Source of the DNA: Gammaproteobacteria bacterium SG8_30
Lineage (GTDB): Bacteria; Pseudomonadota; Gammaproteobacteria; Steroidobacterales; Steroidobacteraceae
Direction: 5' to 3'
Assembly: GCA_001303245.1 (NCBI GenBank)
Contig: LJNS01000034.1
Location: 1-64,000 of the forward strand
Length of the DNA stretch: 64,000 nt
Part shown: in pieces, positions 19,312 to 30,076 of the stretch
Position numbering within the stretch: the first letter of the stretch is position 1
Layout: each line of letters starts with the position of its first letter
The notes under the pieces: generated by a model
What the model was told of the DNA's origin: nothing
Databases searched by the model: none
The model's input: the letters and a program-made list of their open reading frames with translations, nothing else
Made by a program: the position numbers and the translations under genes

Positions 19312-20631
19312 CCGGGCGCAAGGTGATCATGAACTTCGAGGTGACGCCCACCTCGCACACGCTCGAGAGCTATCTCGCGCGCGGCGGATACAAGACACTC
19401 GAAAAGGTGCTGAAGGAGCTCAAGCCCGAGGACGTCACGAACGAGATCGTGGCCTGCGGCGTGCAGGGCCGCGGCGGCGCCGCCTTCCCGGCGGGCCGCA
19501 AGTGGCAGGTGGTCAACCCGCACGACGGCCAGCCGCACTTCCTGATCGCCAACGCCGACGAGGGCGAGCCCGGCACGTTCAAGGACCGCTGGGTACTCGA
19601 GCACACGCCCCACACGCTGCTCGAGTCCATGCTCATCGCGGCCTACGCGCTCGCTGCCCGGAACACCTTCGTGTACATTCGCGGCGAGTTCGACCAGCCC
19701 TACCGGCGCCTCGCAGCGGCGGTGGAAGAAGCCTATGCCGCCGGGTTTTTCGGCGAGAACATCCTCGGCAGCGGTTTCTCCTGCGATGTGTACGTGTTCC
19801 GTGGCGCCGGCGCCTACGTCTGCGGCGAGGCCTCCTCGCTGCTCGCCTCCATCGAGGGCACTCGAGGCTACCCGCGCAACCGGCCGCCGCGCCTGACCGT
19901 CAAGGGCCTGTACCAGTACCCGACGGTGGTCAACAACGTCGAGACGCTGTCGAACCTGGCCTGGGTCATGGCCCACGGCGCCGAGGAGTACCGCAAGATC
20001 GGCACCAAGACCAGTCCCGGCACCCGGCTGATCTCCATCTCGGGGCACGTCCGGCGGCCGGGCGTCTACGAAGTGGAGATGGGCTATTCCTGGGCGAAGT
20101 TCCTGCACGAGGACTGCGGCGGCATCCTGTACGAACGCGGGCTCAAGGCCGTGATCCCGGGCGGCATCTCCTCGCAGATCCTGACCGCGCGCGACGCCAA
20201 GGTGCTCACCGCGTACGACGTGGAGTCACTGACCCTCGACCACGACGCACTGTGGAACGTGGGCTCCTCGCTGGGCTCGGGCGGCATGATCGTCATCGCC
20301 GAGGGCACCTGCATGGTGAGCCTGCTGCGGGTGATGCTGCGCTTCTACCACCACGAGTCCTGCGGCCAGTGCACCCCCTGCCGGGAGGGCATGGGCTGGG
20401 CGCACCGCATCCTCGACCGGATCTGCGCCGGGCAGGGCCGCCCCGAGGACATCGACCGGCTGGTGCACATCTCCAAGTTCAACGACGGGACGACCATCTG
20501 CGGGCTCGGCGACGCCGCCGGCTACGCGACCGTGGCCATCATCGACCACTTCCGCGACGAGTTCGAGTACTTCATCGAGAACAAGCGCTCGAAATACGAC
20601 GGCCGCCTCGAGTGCCTGCCCGGTGGCGCAC

Positions 20632-20639
<8 letters not shown>
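19308..20639 (+). CDS. nuoF: NADH-quinone oxidoreductase subunit F
   Basis: 443 residues. GRGGAAFPAGRKW and NADEGEPGTFKDR form the NADH/FMN site; SCGQCTPCREG with a later TICGLGDAAG gives the four ligands of cluster N3. It oxidises NADH and starts the electron chain. Start overlaps nuoE by 4 nt. Confidence 0.96.
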
Positions 20640-22054
<1,415 letters not shown>

Positions 22055-22058
<4 letters not shown>

Positions 22059-23212
22059 TGCAGGACCTCGTGGTGCACGGTGCCTTCATCGTCTACGCGA
22101 TCGGGCTGCTGATGACCTTCGGGCTCATCCTCACCTGGGTGGAGCGCAAGCAGGCGGCCATCATGGCCGACCGCATCGGGGCCAACCGGGCATACCTGCG
22201 CATCCCCTTCACACAGATCAAGCTCGTCTGGTGGGGCCTGTTCCACGGGCTCGCCGACGGCCTCAAGATGCTGCTCAAGGAGGACTTCAAGGCGGCCTCC
22301 TACGACCGCGTGGCCTACGCCATCGCGCCGTGGATCGTGTTCACCCCCGTGCTGCTGGTGTTCGCGGTCATTCCCTTCGGCGGGACGCTGGTGCCGGCCG
22401 AACTGTTCTCGGGTTCGCCCGACATCGCCTCGTGGTTCGGCGACCGGACCTACGCCATGCGGATTGCGCCGCTCGACGCGGGCCTGCTCGTGGTGCTCGC
22501 CTTCGGCAGCATCACGGTCCTCGGCAGCATGCTGGCCGGCTGGTCTTCCGACAACAAGTTCTCGATGCTCGGCGCGATCCGCTCGGCCTCGCAGATGATC
22601 TCCTACGAGCTGGTGATGGGCCTGACGGTCCTCGGACTGATCCTGATCTACGGCACCGTGGACCTCGTCGACATCGTCGAGCAGCAATCGGGCACCCTGC
22701 TCGGCTTCCTGCCGGCCTGGGGGATCTTCCTTCAGCCGGTCGGCGCGGTGCTGTTCATTGCCGCGGCCCAGGCTGAGAACCGGCGCATCCCCTTCGACCT
22801 GCCCGAGGCCGAGTCCGAGCTGATCGCCGGCTACTTCACCGAGTACAGCGCCATGAAGATGGGGCTGTTCATGTTCGCCGAGTTCATCGAGATCGCGATC
22901 ATCGCGGCGCTGTTCACGACGCTGTTCCTCGGCGGCTACAACCTGCCGTGGATGTCCGATGCCGGTTTCACGCTCCCCGGCGGGCACTTCGTGCCGATAA
23001 GTCACGGGGCCGCGGTCGTCATGCAGATGGTCGTCTTCCTGGTCAAGGTCATGCTGATCTGCAGCTTCCTGATCCTGGTGCGCTGGTCGCTGCCGCGCTT
23101 CCGCTACGATCAGGTGCTGCGCTTCGCCTGGCGCTTCCTGCTGCCGCTGGCGCTGGCCAACCTGGTGGTGACGGTGGTCGCCGTGTGGGCGATCCAGGGG
23201 GCGGGCGCATGA
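22055..23212 (+). CDS. nuoH: NADH-quinone oxidoreductase subunit H
   Basis: 385 residues, eight or so membrane helices. Contains TWVERKQAAIMADRIGANRA, DLPEAESELIAGYFTEYSAMKM and other ND1 signatures that line the quinone entrance. Start overlaps the nuoG stop (ATGA), which also marks the true end of nuoG. Confidence 0.96.
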
Positions 23213-23781
23213 GCCGCAAGCCATTCGTGCGCCGCGTCTACTGGAACGAGCCGGCCATGAACTGGTGGGAGCGGTTCTACCTGTTCGAGATCCTGCGCGG
23301 GCTGTCGATCACCGGCGGCGTCTTCACGCGCAACATGTGGCGCTGGATCACCGGCCGCAAGGGCGCGCTGACGGCCTACTACCCCGAGGAAATCCGCCCC
23401 GACTACGCCCGGCACAACCGCGGCAAGCACATCCTCACGCAGCGCCCCGACGGCCGGCCGCAGTGCATCGCGTGCAACATGTGCGCGACGGTCTGCCCGG
23501 CGCGCTGCATCGAGATCGAGGCCGGCCTCGATCCCGACGACACACCGCACCCGAAGTACGCCAAGCGCTTCGAAATCGACTACTCGCGCTGCATCTTCTG
23601 CGGCTTCTGCGTCGAGGCCTGCCCGGAGGACGCCATCCGGATGGTGCCGGAAACGCCGGGCCTGCCCGCGCAGGACCGCTGGCACATGTGGATAGACCGG
23701 GACGCGCTGCTCAACTGGAACCCGCAGCGTGACGTGGCCAAGCCCTACCCGCCGAAGCCCGGCAAGGGGGTGCCGACGTGA
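23209..23781 (+). CDS. nuoI: NADH-quinone oxidoreductase subunit I
   Basis: 190 residues with two [4Fe-4S] motifs, CIACNMCATVCPARC and CIFCGFCVEACPEDA (clusters N6a and N6b), and an N-terminal amphipathic region that rests on the membrane. Start overlaps nuoH by 4 nt. Confidence 0.96.
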   Translation: MSRKPFVRRVYWNEPAMNWWERFYLFEILRGLSITGGVFTRNMWRWITGRKGALTAYYPEEIRPDYARHNRGKHILTQRPDGRPQCIACNMCATVCPARCIEIEAGLDPDDTPHPKYAKRFEIDYSRCIFCGFCVEACPEDAIRMVPETPGLPAQDRWHMWIDRDALLNWNPQRDVAKPYPPKPGKGVPT

Positions 23782-24284
23782 TCGGGCAGGCGCTCCTCTG
23801 GTTCTTCGCGGCGGGCGCGCTCGCCGGCGGCGTGGCGATGCTCGTGCTGCGGCACCCGATGCACGTAGCGCTCTCGCTCATCGGCACCATGCTGTCGCTC
23901 GCCGGCATCTATGCAGCACTCGGCGTTCACGTGGTCGCAGTCTTCCAGGTGCTGATCTACGTCGGCGCGGTGATGGTGTTCATGGTCTACGCGATCATGC
24001 TGCTCGACGTCCGGGACACGTCCTTCACCAGCCGGTACTCGGGACTGCTGATCCCGGGCGTCGCGGGCCTCGCGCTGTTCATCGGCGCACTCGTCTACGT
24101 GCTGCGCCGCGAAGGGCCAGTCGGCGACATCGCGCCCGGCGCAACCGCCTTCCGCGTGGAGCGCTTCTCCGTCGACTTCCTGCACGAGTACTGGCTGCAC
24201 TTCGAGCTCACCTCGGTACTGCTGCTCGCCGCCGTCGTGGCCGCGATCGCCATTCTCAAGGCGAAGAGGAGGGGCGATGGATAA
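23778..24284 (+). CDS. nuoJ: NADH-quinone oxidoreductase subunit J
   Basis: 168 residues, five membrane helices, GTG start overlapping the nuoI stop. VFQVLIYVGAVMVFMVYAIMLLD is the conserved third helix with the pi-bulge region of ND6. Membrane arm subunit. Confidence 0.95.
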   Translation: MIGQALLWFFAAGALAGGVAMLVLRHPMHVALSLIGTMLSLAGIYAALGVHVVAVFQVLIYVGAVMVFMVYAIMLLDVRDTSFTSRYSGLLIPGVAGLALFIGALVYVLRREGPVGDIAPGATAFRVERFSVDFLHEYWLHFELTSVLLLAAVVAAIAILKAKRRGDG

Positions 24285-24579
24285 CGGCCAGCTGCTGGTC
24301 GCACTCGGTGCCGTGCTGTTCGCGCTCGGCTTCGCAGGTCTCGTGTTGCGGCGCAACGTGCTGGTGATGCTGATGTGCATGGAGCTGATGCTGAATGGCG
24401 TCACGCTGTGTCTCGTCGTGTTCGCGCAGCAGGCGGCCTCCACGGCGGCGACCGTGCTCGTTTTCCTGGTCTTCGTGGTCGCCGCGGCCGAGATCGCCAT
24501 AGCCGTGCCGATCGTGCTGCTGCTGGCGCGCCACAAGCACACGCTCGACCTCGGCGCCTATACGGACCTGAAGGGATAA
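24277..24579 (+). CDS. nuoK: NADH-quinone oxidoreductase subunit K
   Basis: 100 residues, three membrane helices. NVLVMLMCMELMLNGVTL and AAAEIAIAVPIVLLLAR contain the conserved intramembrane glutamates. Overlaps nuoJ by 8 nt. Confidence 0.95.
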   Translation: MDNGQLLVALGAVLFALGFAGLVLRRNVLVMLMCMELMLNGVTLCLVVFAQQAASTAATVLVFLVFVVAAAEIAIAVPIVLLLARHKHTLDLGAYTDLKG

Positions 24580-24583
24580 CGCG

Positions 24584-26461
24584 GTGTCGAACCTGCTCAC
24601 CCTCATCGTCGTCCTGCCGCTCGCCGGGTTCCTGCTGAACGGCCTCGCCGGCAACCGGCTGGGCAAGGCCTTCGTGAGCGCCGTCGGCTGCGGCCTGCCG
24701 GCGCTGTCGTTCGCGGCGGCCGTGGCCGCCTTCCGCACGCTCGAGGCCACGGGCGAGCCGATCGTCGACGTCGTGTTCCGCTGGGCGCTGATCGGCGATT
24801 CCGCGTTCGAGGTGTCCTTCTACCTCGACCGGCTGAGTGCCGTCATGACGCTGATCGTCACCGGCGTCGGCTCGCTGATCCACGTCTACTCGACCGGCTA
24901 CATGAAGGACGATGCCAGCTACGCGCGCTACTTCGCGTACCTCAACCTGTTCCTGTTCTTCATGCTCTCGCTCGTCCTCGGGCGCTCGCTGCTGGTGCTG
25001 TTCGTGGGCTGGGAGGGCGTGGGGCTCGCCTCCTACCTGCTGATCGGCTTCTGGTTCGAGGACCCGGCCAAGGCGCAGGCGGGCAAGAAGGCCTTCATCA
25101 CCAACCGCGTGGGCGACGCCGGCTTCCTGCTCGGCATGTTCCTGATCTACACGGCGGTCGGCACGCTCGAGATGGACCGCGTGAACGCCGCCTTCATGGG
25201 GCCCGAGCTGCCGGCGGTGTCGGCGAGCCTCGTCGGGATCCTGCTGTTCATCGGCGCAACCGGCAAGTCCGCACAGATCCCGCTGCACGTCTGGCTGCCG
25301 GACGCCATGGCCGGCCCGACGCCCGTCTCGGCGCTGATCCACGCCGCAACCATGGTGACTGCGGGCATCTACCTCGTGGCGCGGCTGTCGGGCGTCTACC
25401 TGCATGCGCCGGAGGCTTCGGAGGTCGTCGCCGTGATCGGCATCCTGACTGCCTTCTTCGCCGCGACCATCGCCGTCGTGCAGACCGACATCAAGAAGGT
25501 GCTTGCCTACTCCACGATCTCCCAGCTCGGCTTCATGTTCCTCGCGCTCGGCGTCGGGGCCTACGGGGTCGCGGTGTTCCACCTCTACACGCACGCCTTC
25601 TTCAAGGCCTGCCTGTTCCTGGGTGCGGGCAGCGTGATCCACGCGCTGGGCGGTGAACAGGACATCCGCAGGATGGGCGGGCTGGCCAAACGGATACCCG
25701 TTACCTTCATCACCTTTGCCGTCGCGACGGCGGCCATCGCCGGGCTGCCGCCGCTGGCCGGGTTCTTCTCCAAGGACGAGATCCTGTGGTTCGCCTTCGC
25801 GAGCGAGGCCGGCGGGGCCCCCTGGCTCTGGGCGCTCGCCAGCCTGACGGCGCTGCTGACGGCGTTCTACATGTTCAGGCTGCTGTGGCTGACGTTCTTC
25901 GGCCAGCCGCGGATGGACGCGGAGACGGCGCACCACATCCACGAGTCGCCGTGGAGCATGACCGGCATCCTCGTCGTGCTGGCGTTCCTGTCGACCGTGG
26001 GCGGGTTCGTCTCGATCCCGCACTTCCTCGAGCCGATGCTGCCGCTGCCGGCCACGGACGAGCACCTGCACCACTTCGAGGTGCCGCTGATCGTCGTCGC
26101 GGTGCTGATCGGGCTCGCGGGCCTCGCGGCGGCCGCCTGGCTCTACGGGGGAGACGCCTCGCGCGCGGCGCGACTCGGCGCGCGCTTCACCGGCCTGCAC
26201 CGGCTGCTGTCGGGCAAGTACTACGTCGACGAGCTCTACGAGGCCGTCCTCGGCCGGCCGCTGTGGTGGATCTCGGACCGGATCTTCCTGCGCCTCGGCG
26301 ACCGCGCGCTGATCGACGGCACGCTCCACGGCCTCGCCGGCGTGGCGCGCCTCGGCGCCGCGGCGCTTGCGCGGATCCAGACGGGCAACCTCCACCTGTA
26401 CGTGTGGCTTGCGCTCATCGGCATCTTCGCACTGCTGTGGTGGAGCTTCGGCCATGTCTGA
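24584..26461 (+). CDS. nuoL: NADH-quinone oxidoreductase subunit L
   Basis: 625 residues, GTG start 4 nt after nuoK. An antiporter-like subunit: LFVGWEGVGLASYLLIGFW, HVWLPDAMAGPTPVSALIHAATMVTAG and the C-terminal lateral helix region with GKYYVDELYE. The most distal proton-pumping subunit. Confidence 0.96.
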   Translation: MSNLLTLIVVLPLAGFLLNGLAGNRLGKAFVSAVGCGLPALSFAAAVAAFRTLEATGEPIVDVVFRWALIGDSAFEVSFYLDRLSAVMTLIVTGVGSLIHVYSTGYMKDDASYARYFAYLNLFLFFMLSLVLGRSLLVLFVGWEGVGLASYLLIGFWFEDPAKAQAGKKAFITNRVGDAGFLLGMFLIYTAVGTLEMDRVNAAFMGPELPAVSASLVGILLFIGATGKSAQIPLHVWLPDAMAGPTPVSALIHAATMVTAGIYLVARLSGVYLHAPEASEVVAVIGILTAFFAATIAVVQTDIKKVLAYSTISQLGFMFLALGVGAYGVAVFHLYTHAFFKACLFLGAGSVIHALGGEQDIRRMGGLAKRIPVTFITFAVATAAIAGLPPLAGFFSKDEILWFAFASEAGGAPWLWALASLTALLTAFYMFRLLWLTFFGQPRMDAETAHHIHESPWSMTGILVVLAFLSTVGGFVSIPHFLEPMLPLPATDEHLHHFEVPLIVVAVLIGLAGLAAAAWLYGGDASRAARLGARFTGLHRLLSGKYYVDELYEAVLGRPLWWISDRIFLRLGDRALIDGTLHGLAGVARLGAAALARIQTGNLHLYVWLALIGIFALLWWSFGHV

Positions 26462-28019
26462 GCCCGCCATGCTGAACCTGGTCCTGTTCCTGCCCGTCCT
26501 CGGCATGGTCATGCTGCTGCTCGTGCCGCGCGACGCCCACGGCACCGTGCGCGGCCTGGCGCTCGCCGTCATGCTGCTCCAGCTGGCGCTCACCGTCGTG
26601 CTCTACCAGGCCTTCGACCCGCAGGTCGCCGGACTGCAGTTCGAGACCCGGCTGCCGTGGATCGCAGACTGGGGCGTCTACTACCACATCGGTCTCGACG
26701 GACTGAACGTCCTGCTCGTGCTGCTCACCGCGTTCCTCGGCCCGCTCGTGGTCGCCGGCGCGTTCAGCGCCATCGACAAGGACGTGAAGCTCTTCTACGC
26801 GATGGTGTTCCTGATCCAGTTCGCGATGCTCGGCACTTTCGTCGCCCAGGACCTTTTCCTGTTCTACGTCTTCTGGGAGACGATGCTCATCCCGATGTTC
26901 CTGATCATCGGCATCTGGGGCGGCGAGCGGCGCATCTACGCGACCCTCAAGTTCGTGCTGTACACGGCCTTCGGCAGCATCCTGATGCTCGCGGCCGTGA
27001 TCTACCTGGTGCTGTCGCTGCAGGCGACCTCCGGAATCACTTCCTTCGCCTTCACGGACCTGTACGGCTCGCGGCTGCCGCTCGACATACAGGTCTTGCT
27101 GCTCGGAGCGTTCGCCCTGTCCTTCGCCATCAAGGTGCCGGTGGTGCCCTTCCACACCTGGCTGCCCGACGCCCACGTCGAGGCGCCGACGGCAGGTTCC
27201 GTCATCCTCGCCGGCGTGCTGCTCAAGATGGGAACCTACGGTTTCATCAAGCTCGGATTCCCGCTGTTCCCGGACGCGGCGCGGGCCCTCACGCCCGCGG
27301 TCATGGTCCTGGCGGTGGTCAGCATCGTCTATGGCGCGTGCCTGGCGCTCGTGCAGGACGACATCAAGAAGATCATCGCCTACTCGTCGATCAGCCACCT
27401 GGGATACGTGATGCTCGGCCTGGCGAGCTTCGAGCTGATCGGCATCCAGGGCGCGATCATCCAGATGGTCAGCCACGGCCTCACGGCCGGCGGACTGTTC
27501 CTCATGGTCGGCATGATCTACGAGCGCTGCCACACGCGCGACCTCGCGGCGTACGGCGGACTGGCCAGGATCCTGCCCGTCTACTCGGTCTTCTTCATGA
27601 TCCTGACGCTGGCGGCCATCGGCCTGCCGACCACCAGCGGCTTCACCGGCGAGTTCCTCGTGCTGCTCGGCGCCTTCGACGCCGCCTGGCCGCAGTACGC
27701 GAACGGCGCGGCCACCTGGCCGCTCGTGCTCGCCTGCACGGCAGTGCTCGGCGTCGTGCTCGGCGCGCTCTACATGCTGCGGCTCGCACAGAAGTTCCTG
27801 TTCGGCGAGTCGCGCGCTCCGCACGCTCCGCTCACCGACCTGAACCTGCGGGAGAAGCTCATTCTCGTGGCGATCGTCGCCGCGGTGTTCGTCCTCGGGC
27901 TGTTCCCCGACTCCTTCATGCAGAAGACCGAGCTCGCGGCGCGCGAGTACCAGCAGCAGGTACTGGTGGAACCGGAGTCCCGCTGGGTCAGGGCAGCGCC
28001 TGACGGAGGCTCGCCGTGA
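26454..28019 (+). CDS. nuoM: NADH-quinone oxidoreductase subunit M
   Basis: 521 residues, start overlapping the nuoL stop by 8 nt. Antiporter-like subunit with FYVFWETMLIPMFLIIGIWGG, HTWLPDAHVEAPTAGSVILAGVLLKMG and YSSISHLGYVMLG. The lysine and glutamate of the proton path are present. Confidence 0.96.
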   Translation: MSEPAMLNLVLFLPVLGMVMLLLVPRDAHGTVRGLALAVMLLQLALTVVLYQAFDPQVAGLQFETRLPWIADWGVYYHIGLDGLNVLLVLLTAFLGPLVVAGAFSAIDKDVKLFYAMVFLIQFAMLGTFVAQDLFLFYVFWETMLIPMFLIIGIWGGERRIYATLKFVLYTAFGSILMLAAVIYLVLSLQATSGITSFAFTDLYGSRLPLDIQVLLLGAFALSFAIKVPVVPFHTWLPDAHVEAPTAGSVILAGVLLKMGTYGFIKLGFPLFPDAARALTPAVMVLAVVSIVYGACLALVQDDIKKIIAYSSISHLGYVMLGLASFELIGIQGAIIQMVSHGLTAGGLFLMVGMIYERCHTRDLAAYGGLARILPVYSVFFMILTLAAIGLPTTSGFTGEFLVLLGAFDAAWPQYANGAATWPLVLACTAVLGVVLGALYMLRLAQKFLFGESRAPHAPLTDLNLREKLILVAIVAAVFVLGLFPDSFMQKTELAAREYQQQVLVEPESRWVRAAPDGGSP

Positions 28020-29401
28020 ACGCCCAGACCATCCTGACCGCCATGTTGCCGGAGCACCTGCTGCTCGTCGGCATCCTGCTGCTGCTCGTGCTCGAGATGG
28101 CCTCGAGACGGGAACGCGAGTTCCTCGGCGTGACCGTGCTCGTGCTGTTCGCGGCGGCGTTCGCCGCCGCGCGGCTGGCCGTCGCCGACTATGCCGGCGT
28201 GCCGTTCCCCGGCCAGTTCTCGGTCGATCCAGCCGCTGCGCTCGGCAAGGCGGTGCTGCTCGCGCTGTCCATCCCGGCGGTGCTCGTCGCGCGCGGCGAG
28301 TTCGGCGGAACGCGCTTCGCGATCCTGTTGCTGTCGTCCCTGTACGGCGCCTGCCTGATGCTGTCCTCCGACAGCTTCCTCACGCTGTTCCTCGGCATCG
28401 AGCTGATGTCCATGCCTGTCTACGCCCTGGTGCTGCTGGCCATGGCCCGGCCGGAGAGCCTCGAGGGCGCGCTCAAGTACCTGATCCTCGGTGGCGCGGG
28501 TACCGCGACGCTGCTGCTCGGCATCTCCTTCGTATTCGGGGCCACGGGCTCGTTCGCGCTGCCGGCCTTCGCCGAGGCGCTCGACTCGGCCGACCCGATT
28601 GCGCAGGCCGGCGTCGTCCTCATCACGGTCGCCTTCTTCCTGAAGGCTGCCGTCGTGCCGTTCCACGCCTGGGCGCCCGACGCCTACGAGGGAGCCACGG
28701 TCCCCGTGACGGCCTACATGGCCACCGTCGTGAAGTCGGCCGTGCTGCTAGCAGCCGTACGGCTGTTCGACGGGGCCGAGCTGCCGGAGGGCAACGCAGC
28801 CCTGCTCGCGGCCCTGCCGCTCGCGTCGATGGTCTGGGGCAACCTGACGGCCATGCGGCAAGCGGGATTCCGGCGCATGATCGCCTACTCGTCGATCGCG
28901 CACGCGGGCTACCTGTTCTTTGCGTTCCTCGGACCCGCTGCCGGGAGGTTCGAGGCGGTGCTGTTCTACGTGGTGGCCTACGGCCTGATGAACCTGCTGG
29001 CCTTCGTCAGCCTGCCCGCGGCGGGGCGGGATGCCGACCGCGATCGCCTCGACAACCTGAAGGGGCTTTTCCGGCGAAGCCCGTATGCCGCAATCCTGAT
29101 CGGCGCGGCGATGCTCTCGCTCGCCGGGATTCCCCCGTTCCCGGGATTCGTGGCCAAGTTCCTGATCTTCAGGAACGTCATCGAGGCCGGCTACACCGGC
29201 TGGGCCGTGGCCGGCCTGCTCGGCAGCTACCTCGGCATCTACTTCTACCTGCGGGTGATCCAGTTCATGTTCATGAGCCCGGGCGCCGAAGGAGCGGCCG
29301 AGGAGCCGCCGAGGCTCGCCGCGTTCGCCGCGAGCCTGTGCTGCCTGTTGCCGGTGGTCCTGCTGACCCTCTTCCCGGGCTGGGTGATCGACCGCCTCTG
29401 A
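28016..29401 (+). CDS. nuoN: NADH-quinone oxidoreductase subunit N
   Basis: 461 residues, GTG start overlapping nuoM by 4 nt. Antiporter-like subunit with FLGIELMSMPVYALVLL, HAWAPDAYEGATVPVTAYMATVVKSA and YSSIAHAGYLFFAF. Last gene of the nuo operon; a short GC-rich hairpin (GCCGCC-GAG-GGCGGC) follows but has no T-run. Confidence 0.96.
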   Translation: MNAQTILTAMLPEHLLLVGILLLLVLEMASRREREFLGVTVLVLFAAAFAAARLAVADYAGVPFPGQFSVDPAAALGKAVLLALSIPAVLVARGEFGGTRFAILLLSSLYGACLMLSSDSFLTLFLGIELMSMPVYALVLLAMARPESLEGALKYLILGGAGTATLLLGISFVFGATGSFALPAFAEALDSADPIAQAGVVLITVAFFLKAAVVPFHAWAPDAYEGATVPVTAYMATVVKSAVLLAAVRLFDGAELPEGNAALLAALPLASMVWGNLTAMRQAGFRRMIAYSSIAHAGYLFFAFLGPAAGRFEAVLFYVVAYGLMNLLAFVSLPAAGRDADRDRLDNLKGLFRRSPYAAILIGAAMLSLAGIPPFPGFVAKFLIFRNVIEAGYTGWAVAGLLGSYLGIYFYLRVIQFMFMSPGAEGAAEEPPRLAAFAASLCCLLPVVLLTLFPGWVIDRL

Positions 29402-29461
29402 CGCGCCTTGCCTGCCCGCCGCCGAGGGCGGCCGCGGCCCGTGCGTGCATGACCTTCGCGC

Positions 29462-29926
29462 TCAGCCGGGCCTCGCGTCCTGCACCCGGAGCTTGGCGGC
29501 GATGAAGGCCGAGTGCGGCACGTGGAGCAGGTCGGCCACCTTGCGGATCACGTGCTCCTCGTGGCGGTGCAGGACGTCGTCCGTGTAGGCCACCCGCCAG
29601 AGCTCCTCGATGAGCCGCAGCTTCTGCTCGGCCGAGAAGGTCTGGTTGATCTGCGAGGTGAACTGGTAGAGGTCGTGCGCGTCCCGGACCTCGGCCTCGG
29701 CGAGATCGATGAGCTGCCTCGATTCCTCCTCGCCCAGGCCGAACTTCCTGCGGGCAGACGCGAGCACCGCCGCCCGCTCCGCCTCGGAGAACTGGCTGTC
29801 CGAGCGCACGACCTCCACCAGCAGCGCGGCCGAGGCGACCCGCGCGCGGCGCTCGGCGGCCGCTGCGTCCGCCGCCGGGTCGGGCGCCATGTGCTGCTGG
29901 AAGAACTGGCGGATCGACTTGAGCAT
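29462..29926 (-). CDS. TerB-like domain protein
   Basis: 154 residues beginning MLKSIRQFFQQHMAPD. The rest is an all-helical TerB-type domain: ASAALLVEVVRSDSQFSEAERAAVL and LRLIEELWRVAYTDDVLHRHEEHVIRKVADLLHVPHSAFI, with the acidic residues seen in tellurite-resistance TerB relatives. Such proteins are widespread in proteobacteria and mostly uncharacterised. The start is chosen because the upstream in-frame residues look non-coding. Convergent with the nuo operon. Confidence 0.8.
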   Translation of the reverse strand: MLKSIRQFFQQHMAPDPAADAAAAERRARVASAALLVEVVRSDSQFSEAERAAVLASARRKFGLGEEESRQLIDLAEAEVRDAHDLYQFTSQINQTFSAEQKLRLIEELWRVAYTDDVLHRHEEHVIRKVADLLHVPHSAFIAAKLRVQDARPG

Positions 29927-30076
29927 GGCGGTACCCCGTTGTTCGCGCGAGGGAGGTGACTTCCCTCCGGAGGGGAGGATCGGTCCCCCGACCCGGAATT
30001 TACTCTTGACAACCCGGGGGGACATAACGTTCTCTGTGCCGAGTCTCGGGAAAATAATAACGGGGAGTAACCAGAA

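Noticed and set aside
29402-29461. Terminator after nuoN
   Set aside because: A GCCGCC/GGCGGC hairpin exists but is not followed by a T-run and lies in generally GC-rich DNA.
30006-30034. Sigma-70 promoter TTGACA for the TonB receptor
   Set aside because: The -35 match is perfect, but no acceptable -10 hexamer is found at 15-19 nt, so it was not listed as a promoter.
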